A stretch of DNA of 64,000 bases. Source: Haematococcus lacustris. Its lineage: Eukaryota > Chlorophyta > Chlorophyceae > Chlamydomonadales > Haematococcaceae. This document shows, piece by piece, positions 47,601-59,975 of this stretch. The position numbers were made by a program, and so were the translations under genes. The notes under the pieces are model-generated. The model did no database searches, was not told where the DNA came from, and was given only the letters and a program-made list of their open reading frames with translations. Each line of letters starts with the position of its first letter. Positions within the stretch are counted from its first letter, which is position 1. The stretch is from contig JASKMD010000003.1 of the NCBI GenBank assembly GCA_030144725.1, forward strand, positions 16,538,981-16,602,980, written 5' to 3'.

Positions 47601-47823
47601 CACCAGCTTGGGCCCTACACCACCCATCTGGCCACCAGCAGCAGAAGCAGCAGGAAGAGGCTCTGGGGGTGATGGGGGAGGTGGGGGAGAGGGTGAGGCT
47701 ACCCTGTGGAGGGCCAGCAGACATACCCGGCAGCAGGCCAGCATGGCCCCCGGTGCACCCCTTACATGGCCTACCACAAGAACCCATGTGCTTCATGCTG
47801 CCCCTGGAGGCAATCCCACTTGA
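44609..47823 (+). CDS. Large low-complexity hypothetical protein
   Basis: A likely gene made of a first exon at 44609-44779 (MAQPEADASKRNIARWRSGF onward, ending DIGRLGA), a second at 45101-45238 (QSDLLHAALWAEHKREDAKE onward, ending DAARKIQ) and a long open exon from about 45469 to the stop at 47823. Exons 1 and 2 join in phase; the link from exon 2 into the long exon, with a possible small exon at 45331, is not resolved. The long frame is about 780 codons with no stop. It is rich in Gln, Pro, Ser, His and Gly, has a GQGQGQ repeat near 46230-46270 and few predicted structured segments. A 349-codon frame on the opposite strand (46061-47110) overlaps it; the plus frame is preferred because it is longer and follows exons 1 and 2. 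No family was recognised. Confidence 0.45.
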
Positions 47824-49817
47824 TAGCCATGGCCAGGAGGCAGGACACGCTGCAGCAGGAGGAGGTCAGGCGCAGGGGCAGGGGCCACAGGGGCATGCAG
47901 CACAGCAGGGGCGGGTCGCTGAGAGGCCCAGGCATGCACAGGTGCAGGGCCACCAGGTGCAGAGGGGGCCCCAGGGGCAGGGGCCTCACAACCAGGGTCC
48001 TCAGGGGCAGGGGCAGGGGCAGGGCCAAGGGCTGGGGTTCCTCGACCAGGAGCCGCACCCTCCCTGCAGCCCTGCCTACAGAGAGCTGAGAAGGAGCACC
48101 ATGGGCGGCTGCAGCCACGCCCCCGCCCTCAGGCTGTGGCCAAACGCTCTGACACTCAGCATGGATCCAGTGAGACTGGGCACAGCGCCACCTGAGCCCG
48201 CTGCACCACATCCTGGAGTCAGTCGCACCAATGGCCTGGTGAGCAGAGACGCGCTGTTGCACCCAGCCAGCTGTGCCCACCCAGGTGTTGTACCGTGCCC
48301 ACTCACCCCACACCCTCCTCTCACTCCTGTCACACCCGGCCACACGTTACATGTCAATGGTCATAGGAAGAGCCACACACCCACTGTCCTGCAACAGGTG
48401 GCTGTCACTGGCCATCGCATTTCGAATAGCTCATGATCAGCCTCCAAGCTTAGCTAGTTGAACTGTGTAGCCCGTCAGCGTGTGTGTTGGGTTAACGAGG
48501 CTTGGCAGCGTTTAGCATGCACTTATGCAGGGGTTTGCATGGGCATGTCACCGTTGTTGTTGGTATTCACTGCCAAGCCGCCAGCCTGGTATGGCGGCTG
48601 AGCATTGAAACTATTCGCATGACTGCATCAGTGTTTGCGAAGGTTGCATGCGCATGGGCCGTCCATGTGCAGGCCATTACACATCCACAAAGCAGGAGTA
48701 CCTTGCGGGCTGCTGCATTGTGAGGTGGCTATTTGTCCACAACCGACTGAACCTAATTAAGTTAAACGCAACATGTGAGAAACATACCGCTTCTATAGGC
48801 TATGTACAGGCTCAGGCCCTATCAATCAGACGCTTTGCTACAATGTTTGCCTTATTCAATTCTGGACACCGTATTTTAGTGTGACGCACTTCCTGATTTT
48901 CTTACACCATGTTCCCCACGAGCTTCATTACAAGAATCACCTGATACCTCGCAACCATGCTAACCTGATACCATGCAATAAATGCGCAGCGCTTCCTTCA
49001 AGGACTCTCAAAAAGCGTGCCGGCGGACCTCATCATCTCGAGCCCACTCTACACTGTACTGTAGTGGGCAGATCTAGGCCCTTACGTGCCGCCGCTGGGC
49101 AACTTGCTGAACACGAAGAGGTTTCCGCTGCGGCCTTGGCCCACCCGCACCTGGTCAGCCTGCCTGCCGCCCTTTCTGCACCAACTAAGAAAGATGGCCA
49201 GCACCACCTCAGCTGTCAGCCAACAGGCTGTTAAGCCTGCTGACTGTTGACTGCACTTACTGCATCCTGCACGCAAACCCACACCCCTTGTTCCGTAGCT
49301 GCATATCGCCCACACAGCTGAATCAATCCTCTCTACACTCTTCTGTCACACCCTCGCTGGAAACTCTACACCTCGCCCTCCAGCCCTGACCCCCGCACCT
49401 CATACGAGGCCCAAGGCTCCATGGCCTTCCCACCTCCCACCACTCAGCCTGTCCCAACTCCCAACAGAAAACTACCCGCCGTACTCAAAACCACGTGTGC
49501 GTTATGTTGCCTATCACTCCTCTCACACTCTCCTCTCCTGCTCCCGCTCTACCCCAAGGAATAAAAACAGTGCCAACACCTTGAGCTGTACAAGTTATGG
49601 AATACTGCCCCATCATGCCCCAGTGTAGGGCCAGGCCCCCCAACCCCCCTCCAGGCAACCCTGTGCCCTGTGCCTCCCCCTGCTTGCTGTCACAGCTGTT
49701 CTACAACAGGCCATGGTGGTACCAAGGCTAAATGTACATGGCCTTGAGGCCCTCCTTGTGGTGCCCATGGCCTGCAGGCCTGCTAGCCACAGCTGCTTGC
49801 CAGACAGGCCGCTGCTC
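47824..49817. other. No certain gene
   Basis: 47830-48430 has a Gln/Gly-rich frame (GPQGQGQG-like) that might be a 3' exon of the preceding gene in another frame. 48440-49800 shows no recognised coding sequence and likely includes the 3' UTR of the Ycf45-like gene on the minus strand. Confidence 0.35.
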
Positions 49818-52800
49818 TCAACGCCCCCCTCGGCCCTTGCTGCCTTTAGCCCCAGTCCTGGCTGCGCTCCCTCCCCCAACCTTGGACACAAACGTGGTGC
49901 TGCTGCCACCACGCACGCCCGTCAGCAGGCTGGCCCTCCTCAGCGCCATCAGCTGCTGCAGCTCATGCCCCTCCAGCTGCATCAGGTCCTCCGACTCACT
50001 TTCAAAGCCACTGACAGAGTCGCTGCCGGCAGGACTTGAACCAGGTAGCCCTCTGCTGCTCACAATGTTGTTGGCGAAGAGGGGGGCAGGAGGCTGGGCC
50101 TTGGCCGAGCCTGGGCTGCGAGGCCTGCCCAGTGTGGGATGCCGCTGCAGCAGGCAGTGCGGCGGGGCAGGCAGCTCAGGCAGGCATACATACAGCACTG
50201 TTGCTGGCCTGCCAAAGCCTGCAGGGCACCGCCCCTTAGCCGCAGGCACGCTGCCCTAAGCATAGGTCAAGGTAGCTCATCACGCAGCGGGGGGTGGGTT
50301 GGCAGGGCAGGAGCGAGGTAGCTCATCACAGCACAGGGGGGGCCCAGCATCCCAGGAAGCAGGCAGGGCCAGGCGGCGTACCTGGGCTTGCTTGCTGCGC
50401 AGCGCATCCGTGTAGTCTTGGTCATAGGAGGCTCGCCCCAGCGGCACTGCCTTGCCCTCACCCTCCAGCGTGGCGGCATAGGATTGCGTGGTCACCCGCA
50501 GAGCGTGGCTGGAGGAGTCGCGCTCACGCACCTGGGGCAAGCCAGGGGCAGCGCTGTGACCAGGCTGACCATCACCAGGACCAAGGCAGCACCAAGGCAG
50601 GACCCCCTCTAGCAGACCACATACCAGTCTAAGCTGTCATGTCAAAACTGTGTGCATCTTGCTTTGTTGGTGCAACCGTGGCAACCAGGCTAAGCAGTTG
50701 CCATCACTGCCCTCGGTAAGTTGCCATCTACAGCGTGCAGACCGTTGCCCTGCTCCCAGCCAAGCTCCCAACCCACCATCTGCCATGTGCCTTAACCTAC
50801 TCCTCTTAAACCTATGCCACTTCCAGATGACCTATGCTCAGCTGCAGCTCCTCAGGCTCCGCTGCCCTAGCCCTGCTGCTGCTGCCCCAGCCTGGCCCTG
50901 CCACCCTTCAACATGCCTCTTCCTCAGAAGCAACCCAGCAAAACATTGGTGCAGGTGAGGCGCACAGCCAAGCCAAGGCCAGCACCCTCCGCTGCTCACC
51001 TGCACCCTGACCTCCTGGCCAGCTAGCATGGCGTCCACACTGTCCTGAACCCAGTGTGCCACATACAACCCACGCTCCCGGATCTCAACCACAATGGGGA
51101 AGGTGGGCGGCGCCTTGCGCTCCATGATCTGCATGTGGGTCACACACCAGATGCATGTGGGTCACACTCCAGGCATGGTGACCAGAGGGTGCGTATCTTT
51201 ATGCTGGGCAGCAACAGGGGTCCATGGGACAGCAGCAGCCCCGGGTAGGCCAGGCCAGGCATGGTGACGAGAGCATGGTCTGGCCCCATTACGCCTGGCC
51301 GCAGCAGCCGCAGCAGCTGCCCCCACAACAATAACAGCAACATCAGCAGCAGCAGGATGGTGTGCAGGGACATCCAGTGTCTGCAGGCAAAGCAGGCAGC
51401 AGGGAGACTGGGGTCCGTACGGACAGGGGCGGGTGCATGGGTTTATAACCTGGCAGCAGGCGTCACAGAACCTGGCAGGGGCAGGGGCACATAACCTGGC
51501 AGCAGAGTGTGGCCAGCGGGGCCTCACCACTTTCTGTGTCCCACGCTTCTGAGCCTCCTCGTCCCCTAGCGTCACGCTCTGGACGCCACCCACCAGATCT
51601 GAGGCCAGGCAGTTAGGCAGGCAGACTGACAGAACACATGCTTGGCCTGGACGGACACTGCTTGGCTGATGGCTGGATGGACAGCCAAGTAGGCCAGCGG
51701 GCCGATGCGCAGTGAGGCAGTGCGGTGAGGCAGCCTGGAACATCTCATGCCCAAGGTGTGTGGACTGACAGAACAACCGCAGGGCCTAGATTAGCATAGC
51801 ATGCAGACGAGAGTGCTGAATGCTGCTGGTAGGCGTGAGGGTCATCACACGACTGTGATGCCCTGACTTGCTCCCTCCACCCCTCGCATATCTCACGGAT
51901 GACACGTGTCATGCAGCAGTGGTGGTCAGACCCACCATCTCAGGTGCAGCACCCTTGCTCAGTGTGGTGTAGTGTGACCAGGTGTGGCATGGTGTGACCA
52001 TGAACAGCCCAGTGGCAGGGCAGCGAGGCTCACCAGACAGGGTGGGGTTCTTGATCAGGTTCTCCAGCAGCCTGCCATGGGCTGTGCCAATCAGCACCAC
52101 CCCACGCTCAGCTATAGTGCGGCAGGCCAGCGCTTCATCCTCTGCAGCGCGCAGGGACACCATGCTGCCTAGAGCAGCGAGTAGCGCGCAAGCATGCAGC
52201 ATGCCAAAATAGGACACGCCCTTTACCCAGTGGGCTCGAAGGGCTAGCAATACACTTGGCAATCAGGGAAGGCTCAGTACCCCAGTGGTGAGTTTGGGCT
52301 CAGCTGAGCAAAGCTGCCTCCAGCAGCTGATACACCATCCTCAGCCCCTCTGTGGTTCAGCTAGGTTCCCTGACACAACAGCCTACTCTCTCACTGTCAG
52401 CTCAGAGACCTCCAGATTGAGATCTGTAAGGAGTGGAGCTCTGGCAGCAGCAGCATGGAGAGGCAGCATGGAGCGGCAGCATGGAACAGCAGCACCTCAT
52501 GCAAATAAAAAGGCAGCTTTGGAAACTGCAGTCATCAGGCATGAGTCAGTCATGAGTCAGGCATGAGTCAGTCATCAGGCATGAGCACGAGCATGATTCT
52601 ACACAGCCCCTACAGCCCTCAGCACCAGCAGCAGCAGCAGGTTCAGCCATGGGCTCACCTGTGCCAATCTCGTCCACAATGACCACCTGGGGCATGTGGT
52701 TCTCCACAGCTTCGATCTGCAGGCAGGCAGGAACACACAGTGGGCACTCGTACATGGAGGGGAGGGTGAGTCTGGACACGGTGCAGCTGAGTGGATGCCA

Positions 52801-55446
52801 AGTAGAAGACAGACACATAGACACAGACACAGGCACATCTTGAACCCTTTAGATTCACAGAGATGCACATGCTTGCCCTGCCTGCCTGCCTGCCTCCCCC
52901 ACACCATACCGCACCTTGGGTCCCATGTGTGTGTAATTGCTCATCATGCATCACAGTGTAATCCCCTTCATGATCCATGCGTCCCCCCTCCCTTCCCCTC
53001 CTTGCATTCCTGCCAGGGCCATGCACCCACCACCAGTCTGAAGCCACCCACCATGACCAGGTGCTGCTTGTTGGTGTCAGGGACTTGCATGCGGCGGGCA
53101 TTGCCAATGGCGGGGTGGGGCACATCTCCATCCTGCAGGACCCCCAGCCACACAACAGTCACCACACATGGTAGGTGACATCATGAATGGCATGCAGAAA
53201 ATGGCATGCATGAGGGGTGACATCATGCATCACGCCGCGCCCAGGATGCCTGCAGTGGTATGTGCTCAGTAGCATGAGGCCACCTTTTACTCACACAACA
53301 TACATGTGGACAGGAAGGCAGCCATGCACCAGGCGGAGTGGAGCACCACCTACTGCTCATCTCCCTGACCGCCTGCAGACCCCTTGTACCCTAATGACCC
53401 ACCAGGGAGCAGTGACTGGACCCCAGCAACCCCTGACTCCTGTAGTGCATCCACCAGCATTGATCAACCAACCCCTGAAAGAAGGCCCAGGCAGCCTAGG
53501 ACCAGGCTCCAGGTAGCTTGAATCAGCACCCACCCCTCCAATCTCGTTGCTGGTGTCCACGATGACGACCCGCTTGTTGGCTTGGTCCGCCAGCACCCTG
53601 GCCAGCTCCCGCACCACAGTGGTCTTGCCCACGCCTGGCCGGCCCAGCAGCAGCATGGAGTGGCCGCCTGCAGTGCCAGCAGGGCAGCGTGTATCAGAGT
53701 GCCAATGGTGGGTTTGACGACTCAGGGTGGAGCAGGGTAGGGTAGGGCAGGGCAGGGGAGGGAGAACAAAGCGTGCCACTCACTTTCCACAAGATCTTTG
53801 ATCATGTCAGTGTGACCTGTGACTGCCCGTCCCACTCGGCAGGTCAGGCCCACAATGCCGTTCTGACGATTGCGGATGCAGCTGATGCGATGCAGCGTGC
53901 TTGTGATGCCAGCTCTGTTGTCGTTTCCGAACTCGCCTACAGTCGCAGCGGCAGCAGCCAGGTCCTCAGCTGTTACCTGCAGCCAGGCAGGGGGCAGCAC
54001 CAGGCTCAGCAACATCAGGCGGCCAGGGCGGGCCAGCCGTAGCAGCCATCACATGGCAGGCTCTCAGGGACTGGGTTGCTGCCAGCAGCAAGGAAGCTGG
54101 AGGCAGGAAGAGAGGATAGCAAGCAAACAACTGTCATATTCTCTCAGCACAACAACCCACCCAAGAAAACAGAAATTGCATACCAACTCCTGAGGTTACG
54201 AAAAAATGGTTCATTGCAATGACATGCAGTGGCTGTGAAATAGCTTGGTATGTCCTGAACAAGGCATCAATAGAGGAGGGTAGCATCAGGGTTTCCCCTG
54301 CCTTCCCTGCCGCTGGCCCAGCGCTGGCAGGCGCAATGATGAAGGGCAGGCTCTATGATGAAGGGCAAGGTGTGAGGTCACACAGTGTGGGTGTGAGAGG
54401 AGGGTCCCAGCCTGCGCCCCTGCAGGCCCCACCTCGGCATCACGCAGGTACTCCCCTCCGGGCACACCCTGGAAGCGCGCCTCTGGCCTGCGCCCCAGGT
54501 CCATCACCACCTGGGCAGCAGGCAGGCACACCATGTGCCATCGTGGTCTCTGCGTGCTGTGCAGTGCAGCCCATTGCTGAGTGCCAGGCGGTGAGGGTAG
54601 TGAGCACAGGGTGCTGCTCATGGTGGTGGTGCCGCTGGCCTGGAGTCAAAACAGGTGGTGTCCTGTGACCCCCTCTGCATCACACTCATGCCACACTTAT
54701 GCCATACTTATGTCACTTATGTCACAACTATGTCACATTTACGTCACACTCATGTCACACTCATGTCACACTCATGTCGAGGGCATTGTGGACATGCAGT
54801 GGTGGAGTGGTGGAGTCATGCAGTGCTGACAGTGAGGAGGCACACCAGGCGGGCTACATTGTTCACACACACCTCCAGCACAGTTGTTCCCCTGCTATTA
54901 CTACAGGGCAGGGGTTGTGTTATCTGTTATCCGGTTTGTTTGCATGCAGCAAGCATCCGGTATCACTACGTGATTCACTACCCCAACCCGCTTGCGAAGG
55001 CCGGGCAATCTATGATTATTTGAATTATTTGAAAACAGGACACACCTCCAGCAGCTCGGCTCGATTGGGATGCTGGCTCAGGGGCCCGCGGATATCCTCC
55101 GGCAGAGCCTGCACTCACAGTACACAAATGGCAAGCTCATGGTGTGCTTGATCAGACCGGGCTGGTACGCACCTTCACACAACATATCAGTGTTTCTCGG
55201 CACTTCAAGCCTTGTGCAGCCTAATCCCGAGCGAGTGCGTGGCATATATTTGGCTGTTTTCGCTCGCATTGCAACGTGTTTGTCAGGGCTAGGATGACTG
55301 CTAGGCCCCCTAGGATGTCAGGCAACCCACAGTCTCAGGCACACCAATGCGAACGTTGGAGGTGTAGGGGCTAGCCTGTACCTTGAGCAGCGCGTCCAGG
55401 TCGTCGCGCACGAGCGCCCCGCTGTTGTCTTCCATGCACGTGCCAT
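49818..55446 (-). CDS. Ycf45/SPD1-like AAA+ P-loop ATPase, probably plastid-targeted (5' exon unresolved)
   Basis: Minus-strand exons: 55446-55382, 55108-55046, 54510-54433, 53976-53784, 53667-53534, 53132-53052, 52716-52659, 52141-52034, 51598-51528, 51128-51000, 50531-50382 and 50144-49818. All internal phases close, giving about 484 residues after the missing first exon. Ycf45 family blocks appear in order: [39 protein letters not shown], Walker [49 protein letters not shown] (Walker B), [47 protein letters not shown] and [14 protein letters not shown]. The family is related to SpoIIIAA; Arabidopsis SPD1 is needed for seedling plastid development. The C-terminal 160 residues ([17 protein letters not shown]) are lineage-specific. 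The transit peptide must lie upstream of 55446; a frame to about 55690 ends at a GTGAGT donor but has no ATG. Confidence 0.9.
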
Positions 55447-55995
55447 CTACGCACAGGTAGACATCAGTAAGGGCATCGGACACAGTGGGCGGTGAGGGGC
55501 GAGTACGGAGACCGGGTATACTCACGTGCACAAAGCTCGTCCAGGGGCGGGCCGTGCCGACAGCTCGGTTCCTGTCCCCAGCAACGCGCTACTACCAAGG
55601 AAATCTTGTTGGTATATCTTGAGCGGAGTGGAGGGCGCTCCCCAGGCTCCCTTGCATTCCTCCAGCGTGCCTCTTGGAGGCTACGCAGCACAGTTCCCGG
55701 TTCGGTGCCCGCTATACCGAATCATTCTCACAAAATTCGTCACCGCACCAGGTAGGAAATGACTGGGCTTGACGCAGATGACAACGTCCACTCTGCAGCG
55801 TCATCAATGAAGCCCTAGCTAAGAGGGATCCGTACGTGGGAATACGAACTGCACTCCTGTATCGCTGCTGTACTCTCAGACGTTGTATCACGCTAATTCT
55901 CCTGAGCACGGAAGCGCGAGGTGCGACAATTCAAATCAGGCTCATGTCCCTTTCGTTTTTATTGGGCACCTGGCCGGGTACCCGGCCCACTAGAG
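55447..55995. other. Upstream region of the Ycf45-like gene
   Basis: Should contain the missing first exon with the transit peptide (minus strand). An exon-like frame reading RSRYTNKISLVVARCWGQEP then ELCA ends at a GTGAGT donor near 55527, but no in-frame ATG was found. Confidence 0.4.
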
Positions 55996-56880
55996 CATGA
56001 CCCGGTTTGTTAACCCAAAGCTAACATGGGTTAACCAAGGGAGGAAAGTTAACAAATTGTTAACACGACCGCCAGGTCGCGCTCCGCAGCCGCGATGGAA
56101 GGCGAAGCAACCGCGACCCCAATCTTCGAACACGCAGCCTTTCCGCAAAGCGAAGCTATACGCAGAGCTACAGTGCTCGGCCGGTGTTTCACTATGATGT
56201 AACTCTGCTTGGAGCAGGCCATGGCTGGTCGGCTGTAGCTTTGGGGGTTGGCTGTAGCTTTGGGGGCAATTCTTTACATGGCGACGAACAAGGACGCTAT
56301 TGTCCCGGTAGTTGGGGTGGTGGCAAGGATGATGGCGTCAAGCATCGCAAGCGCAAATGCACAAAGTGCACCGTGCAAGTCAGTCGTGCAAGTCAGGCTG
56401 CGGGGCTATTCAGGCTAACTAGTCAAACACTCTCCGCACTAGCGGGACTAGCTAAGCATAGCGGGACCACAGCTCTCTATGGCGCTCTACCGGGGGGCTA
56501 CAGCTCTCTATGGCGCAGGCTCCAGGAGGCACATTAGTCGATGCTAGGCGCAACGAGCCGTGTAGGAAGTCGCTGCAACAAAAGGACCACAATGGCTGCG
56601 CGGCTTACTCAGCGGCTTGCTTAGCGGCTCAGAGGCAAAGCCCACATCAACACCAATGTTCTCAATGAAGCCCATTGCCTGGCTGGGCTTAGATGTCGGG
56701 AGCGTATTGCTGCCTATTCGTGTATGTTATATACCGGAAGACCTCTGCCAAACCCCCATCGCACTCCGGGTCGTCAGGGTGTTAGGCTCAAGGCGTTAAC
56801 GTTACGTTAACAATTTGTTAACCCACGTTAACAGGCCCAAACATCAGGATGTTAACGTTAACAGTCGTGCCCTACGGCCC
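55996..56880. mobile_element. Element bounded by GTTAAC-rich inverted repeats
   Basis: Left arm 56008-56064 and right arm 56796-56865 are both crowded with GTTAAC palindromes. The 17-mer gttaacaaattgttaac at 56048-56064 is exactly inverted at 56806-56822, and gggttaac/gttaaccc also occurs in both arms. The ~740 bp between them has no clear coding capacity. This is consistent with a small non-autonomous DNA element; no target-site duplication was established. Confidence 0.45.
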
Positions 56881-57166
56881 ACCTCCTCCATCCATGACCT
56901 CAGCTGACAGTGAGGGTCCCCAGTGCAATCTTTCGAAGTCAACTTTTGAACCCTTCATGGGGGTCTGGCGATCTGGTCTTGAAGACCTCAGCATCTAGCC
57001 TTGAAGACCTTGCGGCCGTCTTTTAAACCTTGCGATCGACGCGGTTTGCATTGTGACTAGGCCGGTCCTTGCATTGTGACTAGGTTTGCTTTTTGACTTG
57101 GGTTGCATAGTGACTAGGCATCGCGTAAGTCGGGTTTTCATGGCAATATGTAAGAGCAACGGCAAT

Positions 57167-57666
57167 NNNNNNNNNNNNNNNNNNNNNNNNNNNNNNNNNN
57201 NNNNNNNNNNNNNNNNNNNNNNNNNNNNNNNNNNNNNNNNNNNNNNNNNNNNNNNNNNNNNNNNNNNNNNNNNNNNNNNNNNNNNNNNNNNNNNNNNNNN
57301 NNNNNNNNNNNNNNNNNNNNNNNNNNNNNNNNNNNNNNNNNNNNNNNNNNNNNNNNNNNNNNNNNNNNNNNNNNNNNNNNNNNNNNNNNNNNNNNNNNNN
57401 NNNNNNNNNNNNNNNNNNNNNNNNNNNNNNNNNNNNNNNNNNNNNNNNNNNNNNNNNNNNNNNNNNNNNNNNNNNNNNNNNNNNNNNNNNNNNNNNNNNN
57501 NNNNNNNNNNNNNNNNNNNNNNNNNNNNNNNNNNNNNNNNNNNNNNNNNNNNNNNNNNNNNNNNNNNNNNNNNNNNNNNNNNNNNNNNNNNNNNNNNNNN
57601 NNNNNNNNNNNNNNNNNNNNNNNNNNNNNNNNNNNNNNNNNNNNNNNNNNNNNNNNNNNNNNNNNN
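57167..57666. other. Assembly gap (500 N)
   Basis: A run of exactly 500 N, the round size of a placeholder gap, so the true length is unknown. It borders a tandem array that probably broke the assembly. The 3' exons of the alpha/beta hydrolase gene may be inside or beyond it. Confidence 0.99.
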
Positions 57667-58036
57667 ATGATGCAAGCCATGATGCAAGCCATGATGCAAG
57701 CCATGATGCAAGCCGTGATGCAAGCCATGATGCAAGCCATGATGCAAGCCATGATGCAAGCCGTGATGCAAGCCATGATGCAAGCCATGATGCAAGCCAT
57801 GATGCAAGCCGTGATGCAAGCCATGATGCAAGCCATGATGCAAGCCATGATGCAAGCCGTGATGCAAGCCATGATGCAAGCCATGATGCAAGCCATGATG
57901 CAAGCCGTGATGCAAGCCATGATGCAAGCAATGATGCAAGCCATGATGCAAGCCGTGATGCAAGCCATGATGCAAGCTGTGATGCAAGCTGTGATGCAAG
58001 CTGTGATGCAGGCAATGATGCAAGCCGCGATACAAG
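57667..58036. repeat. 12-bp tandem array (atgatgcaagcc)n with higher-order period
   Basis: About 30 copies next to the gap. For most of the array every fourth unit begins gtg instead of atg, giving a 48-bp higher-order repeat; units at the right edge (57970-58030) are diverged. All frames stay open (MMQA on plus, HHGL and others on minus), which is a property of the repeat and not evidence of a gene. Confidence 0.97.
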
Positions 58037-58227
58037 CAGTGACAACCCAGTGGGGGGACTGTTAGACTGCCCTGCTTTATGGGCACATGCAGGACAGCAT
58101 GCGTCTGCTGGCATTGTGGCCATACAATATACATACAAGGTTCCCAGTGCGACAGCATGACGTCCCTGCCACTTTGCTGGCGCTTATGTTTCACTTCAGC
58201 TTGCACTGCTGCCTGGTGCCCACTGAC

Positions 58228-59839
58228 CAGCAGCTTGAGTGTGCGCTTGGAAAAGTGTAGCTTCAGGTCCACAATGGCTCTTTCATGGGGCGTCTTTGCC
58301 ATCAGGCCCTGCGCGCAAGGGAGGCAGCAGCAACACAGGCCTGCTAGCCAGCAGACAGCTTTTGATCATGGCTGGATGTGACAGCCATCACGCAAAAGAG
58401 CCTGTGGCCCTACAGTGGGTATTAAGCAAGCAGTGAATGCAGTGGGGGGCACAGCGGGGCACCCCTGGTGCTCACAGCAGATGATAATACATATGATAGT
58501 ATTGGTTATGATCTGTACAGACTGCCAATGGTGGGTCGTCTGTACAGTAGACACAAGGTGATCTCATGGATCTACTCGTGAAAATTAGTGCGCTATAAGT
58601 GTATACGGTGGGTGTACACAGGTGCCCCTGGTGCCAAATGCAGGCAGCAGGCAGCTGGGTCAGGGGCTTGGCTTCAATACATGGGACCATGGGGTGGTGT
58701 CCTGCAACATGCTGGCCCCTGGACATAGCCTGAGAAGCACAAGCCCAGCAGCCTAATGAACACATGAGTCAGCATCTGGCAACCAGCCCAACCACCTGCC
58801 AACCACCTTGAGAGCATATTTCCACCCTCGCCAGCAGCGGGGCAGGATCTCCATGCCACCCCCTGTCACTGACAGAATTGACAGGGAGGAGACTCTATGG
58901 GGGGCGGCGGCTGCCAGCTTGGTGGCGATCATGCCACCCATGGAGAACCCTGCCACATGGGCCTGGCTCCATCCCAAGTGGTCCTGTGGCCAGGGTGCGA
59001 AGCGGTGAGAAGGTACCAGGCTCAACCCCTGACAAACTGTTGCAACAGCGCTGCTGGTGTTGCGGACCCCCTGCAGCCGCTGATGACGCTGCTGCTGCTG
59101 CCAGTACTGGTGGCGCTCCTGCTTGCACTGCTGTTGCTGCTGCTGATGGTGCAGATGCTGTGTTGATTATGGTGCAGTGGGCCTCACCATGACTAACAAG
59201 ACGTCTTGGGCCATGACAGAGGTTGAATACTGTGACTTGTCGCTGGGTATGCTGCTGAAGCCAATGCCACGGTTGTCGGTCATGAGCACCTCCAAGGGCC
59301 CAGCATCCTGTAACCATCGTTTCTTTCACCTCAAACCCTCACTGCTTCAAGGCATTTAGTGGGTGGGCTGACTGCTGTTTTGCTTGTTGTTGCAGTTGCT
59401 ATGTGTGCAAGGTGGTTTCACAACCTCACCCAGACTGTTTCTAGCTGTTGCAACAATGGGTACCAGGCTGAACAGCCACATGCAAAGCCTGCAGACACAC
59501 AATGCAGGTGGCAGCCGTTATCCTGTTGCTTAGCTTTGACAGGGGCCTCAGCGCCCTCTCACAGTTTTGGCTCACCCATGATGAGCACGAGTCGCGTGGC
59601 ACCTAAGTTCGTTGGGCTGCGCGCACAGTGCACAGCATTCTGCTCAAGCCGAGTAGCGGAGGTAGGCCAGACTTAGGGTCTTGCAACCACCTCGTTGGTC
59701 TTGAATCGCCTCCAGGAGATGGCGCTTTGGGGCCCACACAGTGAACTTCGTAGTATATCTGAATCAGGTGTTGTGTTGTGACATGGCCCGTACTCAAGGC
59801 AGGGGTTTGCCTCTCTACGCCTTGCAAGATGTGCGCCAT
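58228..59839 (-). CDS. Alpha/beta hydrolase fold protein (3' end unresolved)
   Basis: Minus-strand exons: 59839-59691, 59616-59576, 59488-59430, 59307-59188, 58983-58807 and 58308-58228. Phases close, giving the first 209 residues. Order of landmarks: IQIYYEVHCVGP, LVLIMGFACG (oxyanion region), WYPLLQQLETVW, VLMTDNRGIGFSS, VMAQDVLLVMDHLGW, then the nucleophile elbow AGFSMGGMIATKLAA with GxSxG, RVSSLSILSVTGG, and in the last exon AKTPHERAIVDLKLHFSKRT. These match the AB_hydrolase_1 family seen in plants and algae. The catalytic Asp and His should be in later exons, toward or past the gap at 57167-57666. Substrate is unknown. The ATG at 59839 begins MAHILQGVERQT. The gene is head to head with the small basic-protein gene, 136 bp between start codons. 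Confidence 0.85.
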
Positions 59840-59975
59840 TGATGAGGGAAACAACAATCGATGAGCAAAGGGGTAAACGTGAAGTCGTTGAGGTCGTTAG
59901 CTCCACAATTCCTTTTTGCCCCCGCTCGAAGTGAGACAAGCCTATGCCAGCATATACACCCTTAACTAATGCGAC
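59840..59975. promoter_or_regulatory. Very short bidirectional promoter region
   Basis: Only 136 bp separate the start codons of the hydrolase (-, 59839) and the small basic protein (+, 59976). Both promoters and both 5' UTRs must fit here or overlap the coding regions. No core motif was recognised. Confidence 0.55.

Noticed and set aside
46061..47777. Minus-strand frames of 349 and 253 codons
   Set aside because: They overlap a longer plus-strand frame that follows two phased exons, and have no recognised domain. RNA data would decide.
57080..58302. Long frames through the N run and the 12-bp array
   Set aside because: They translate unknown bases and a stop-free repeat; only the 58308-58228 exon part has family support.
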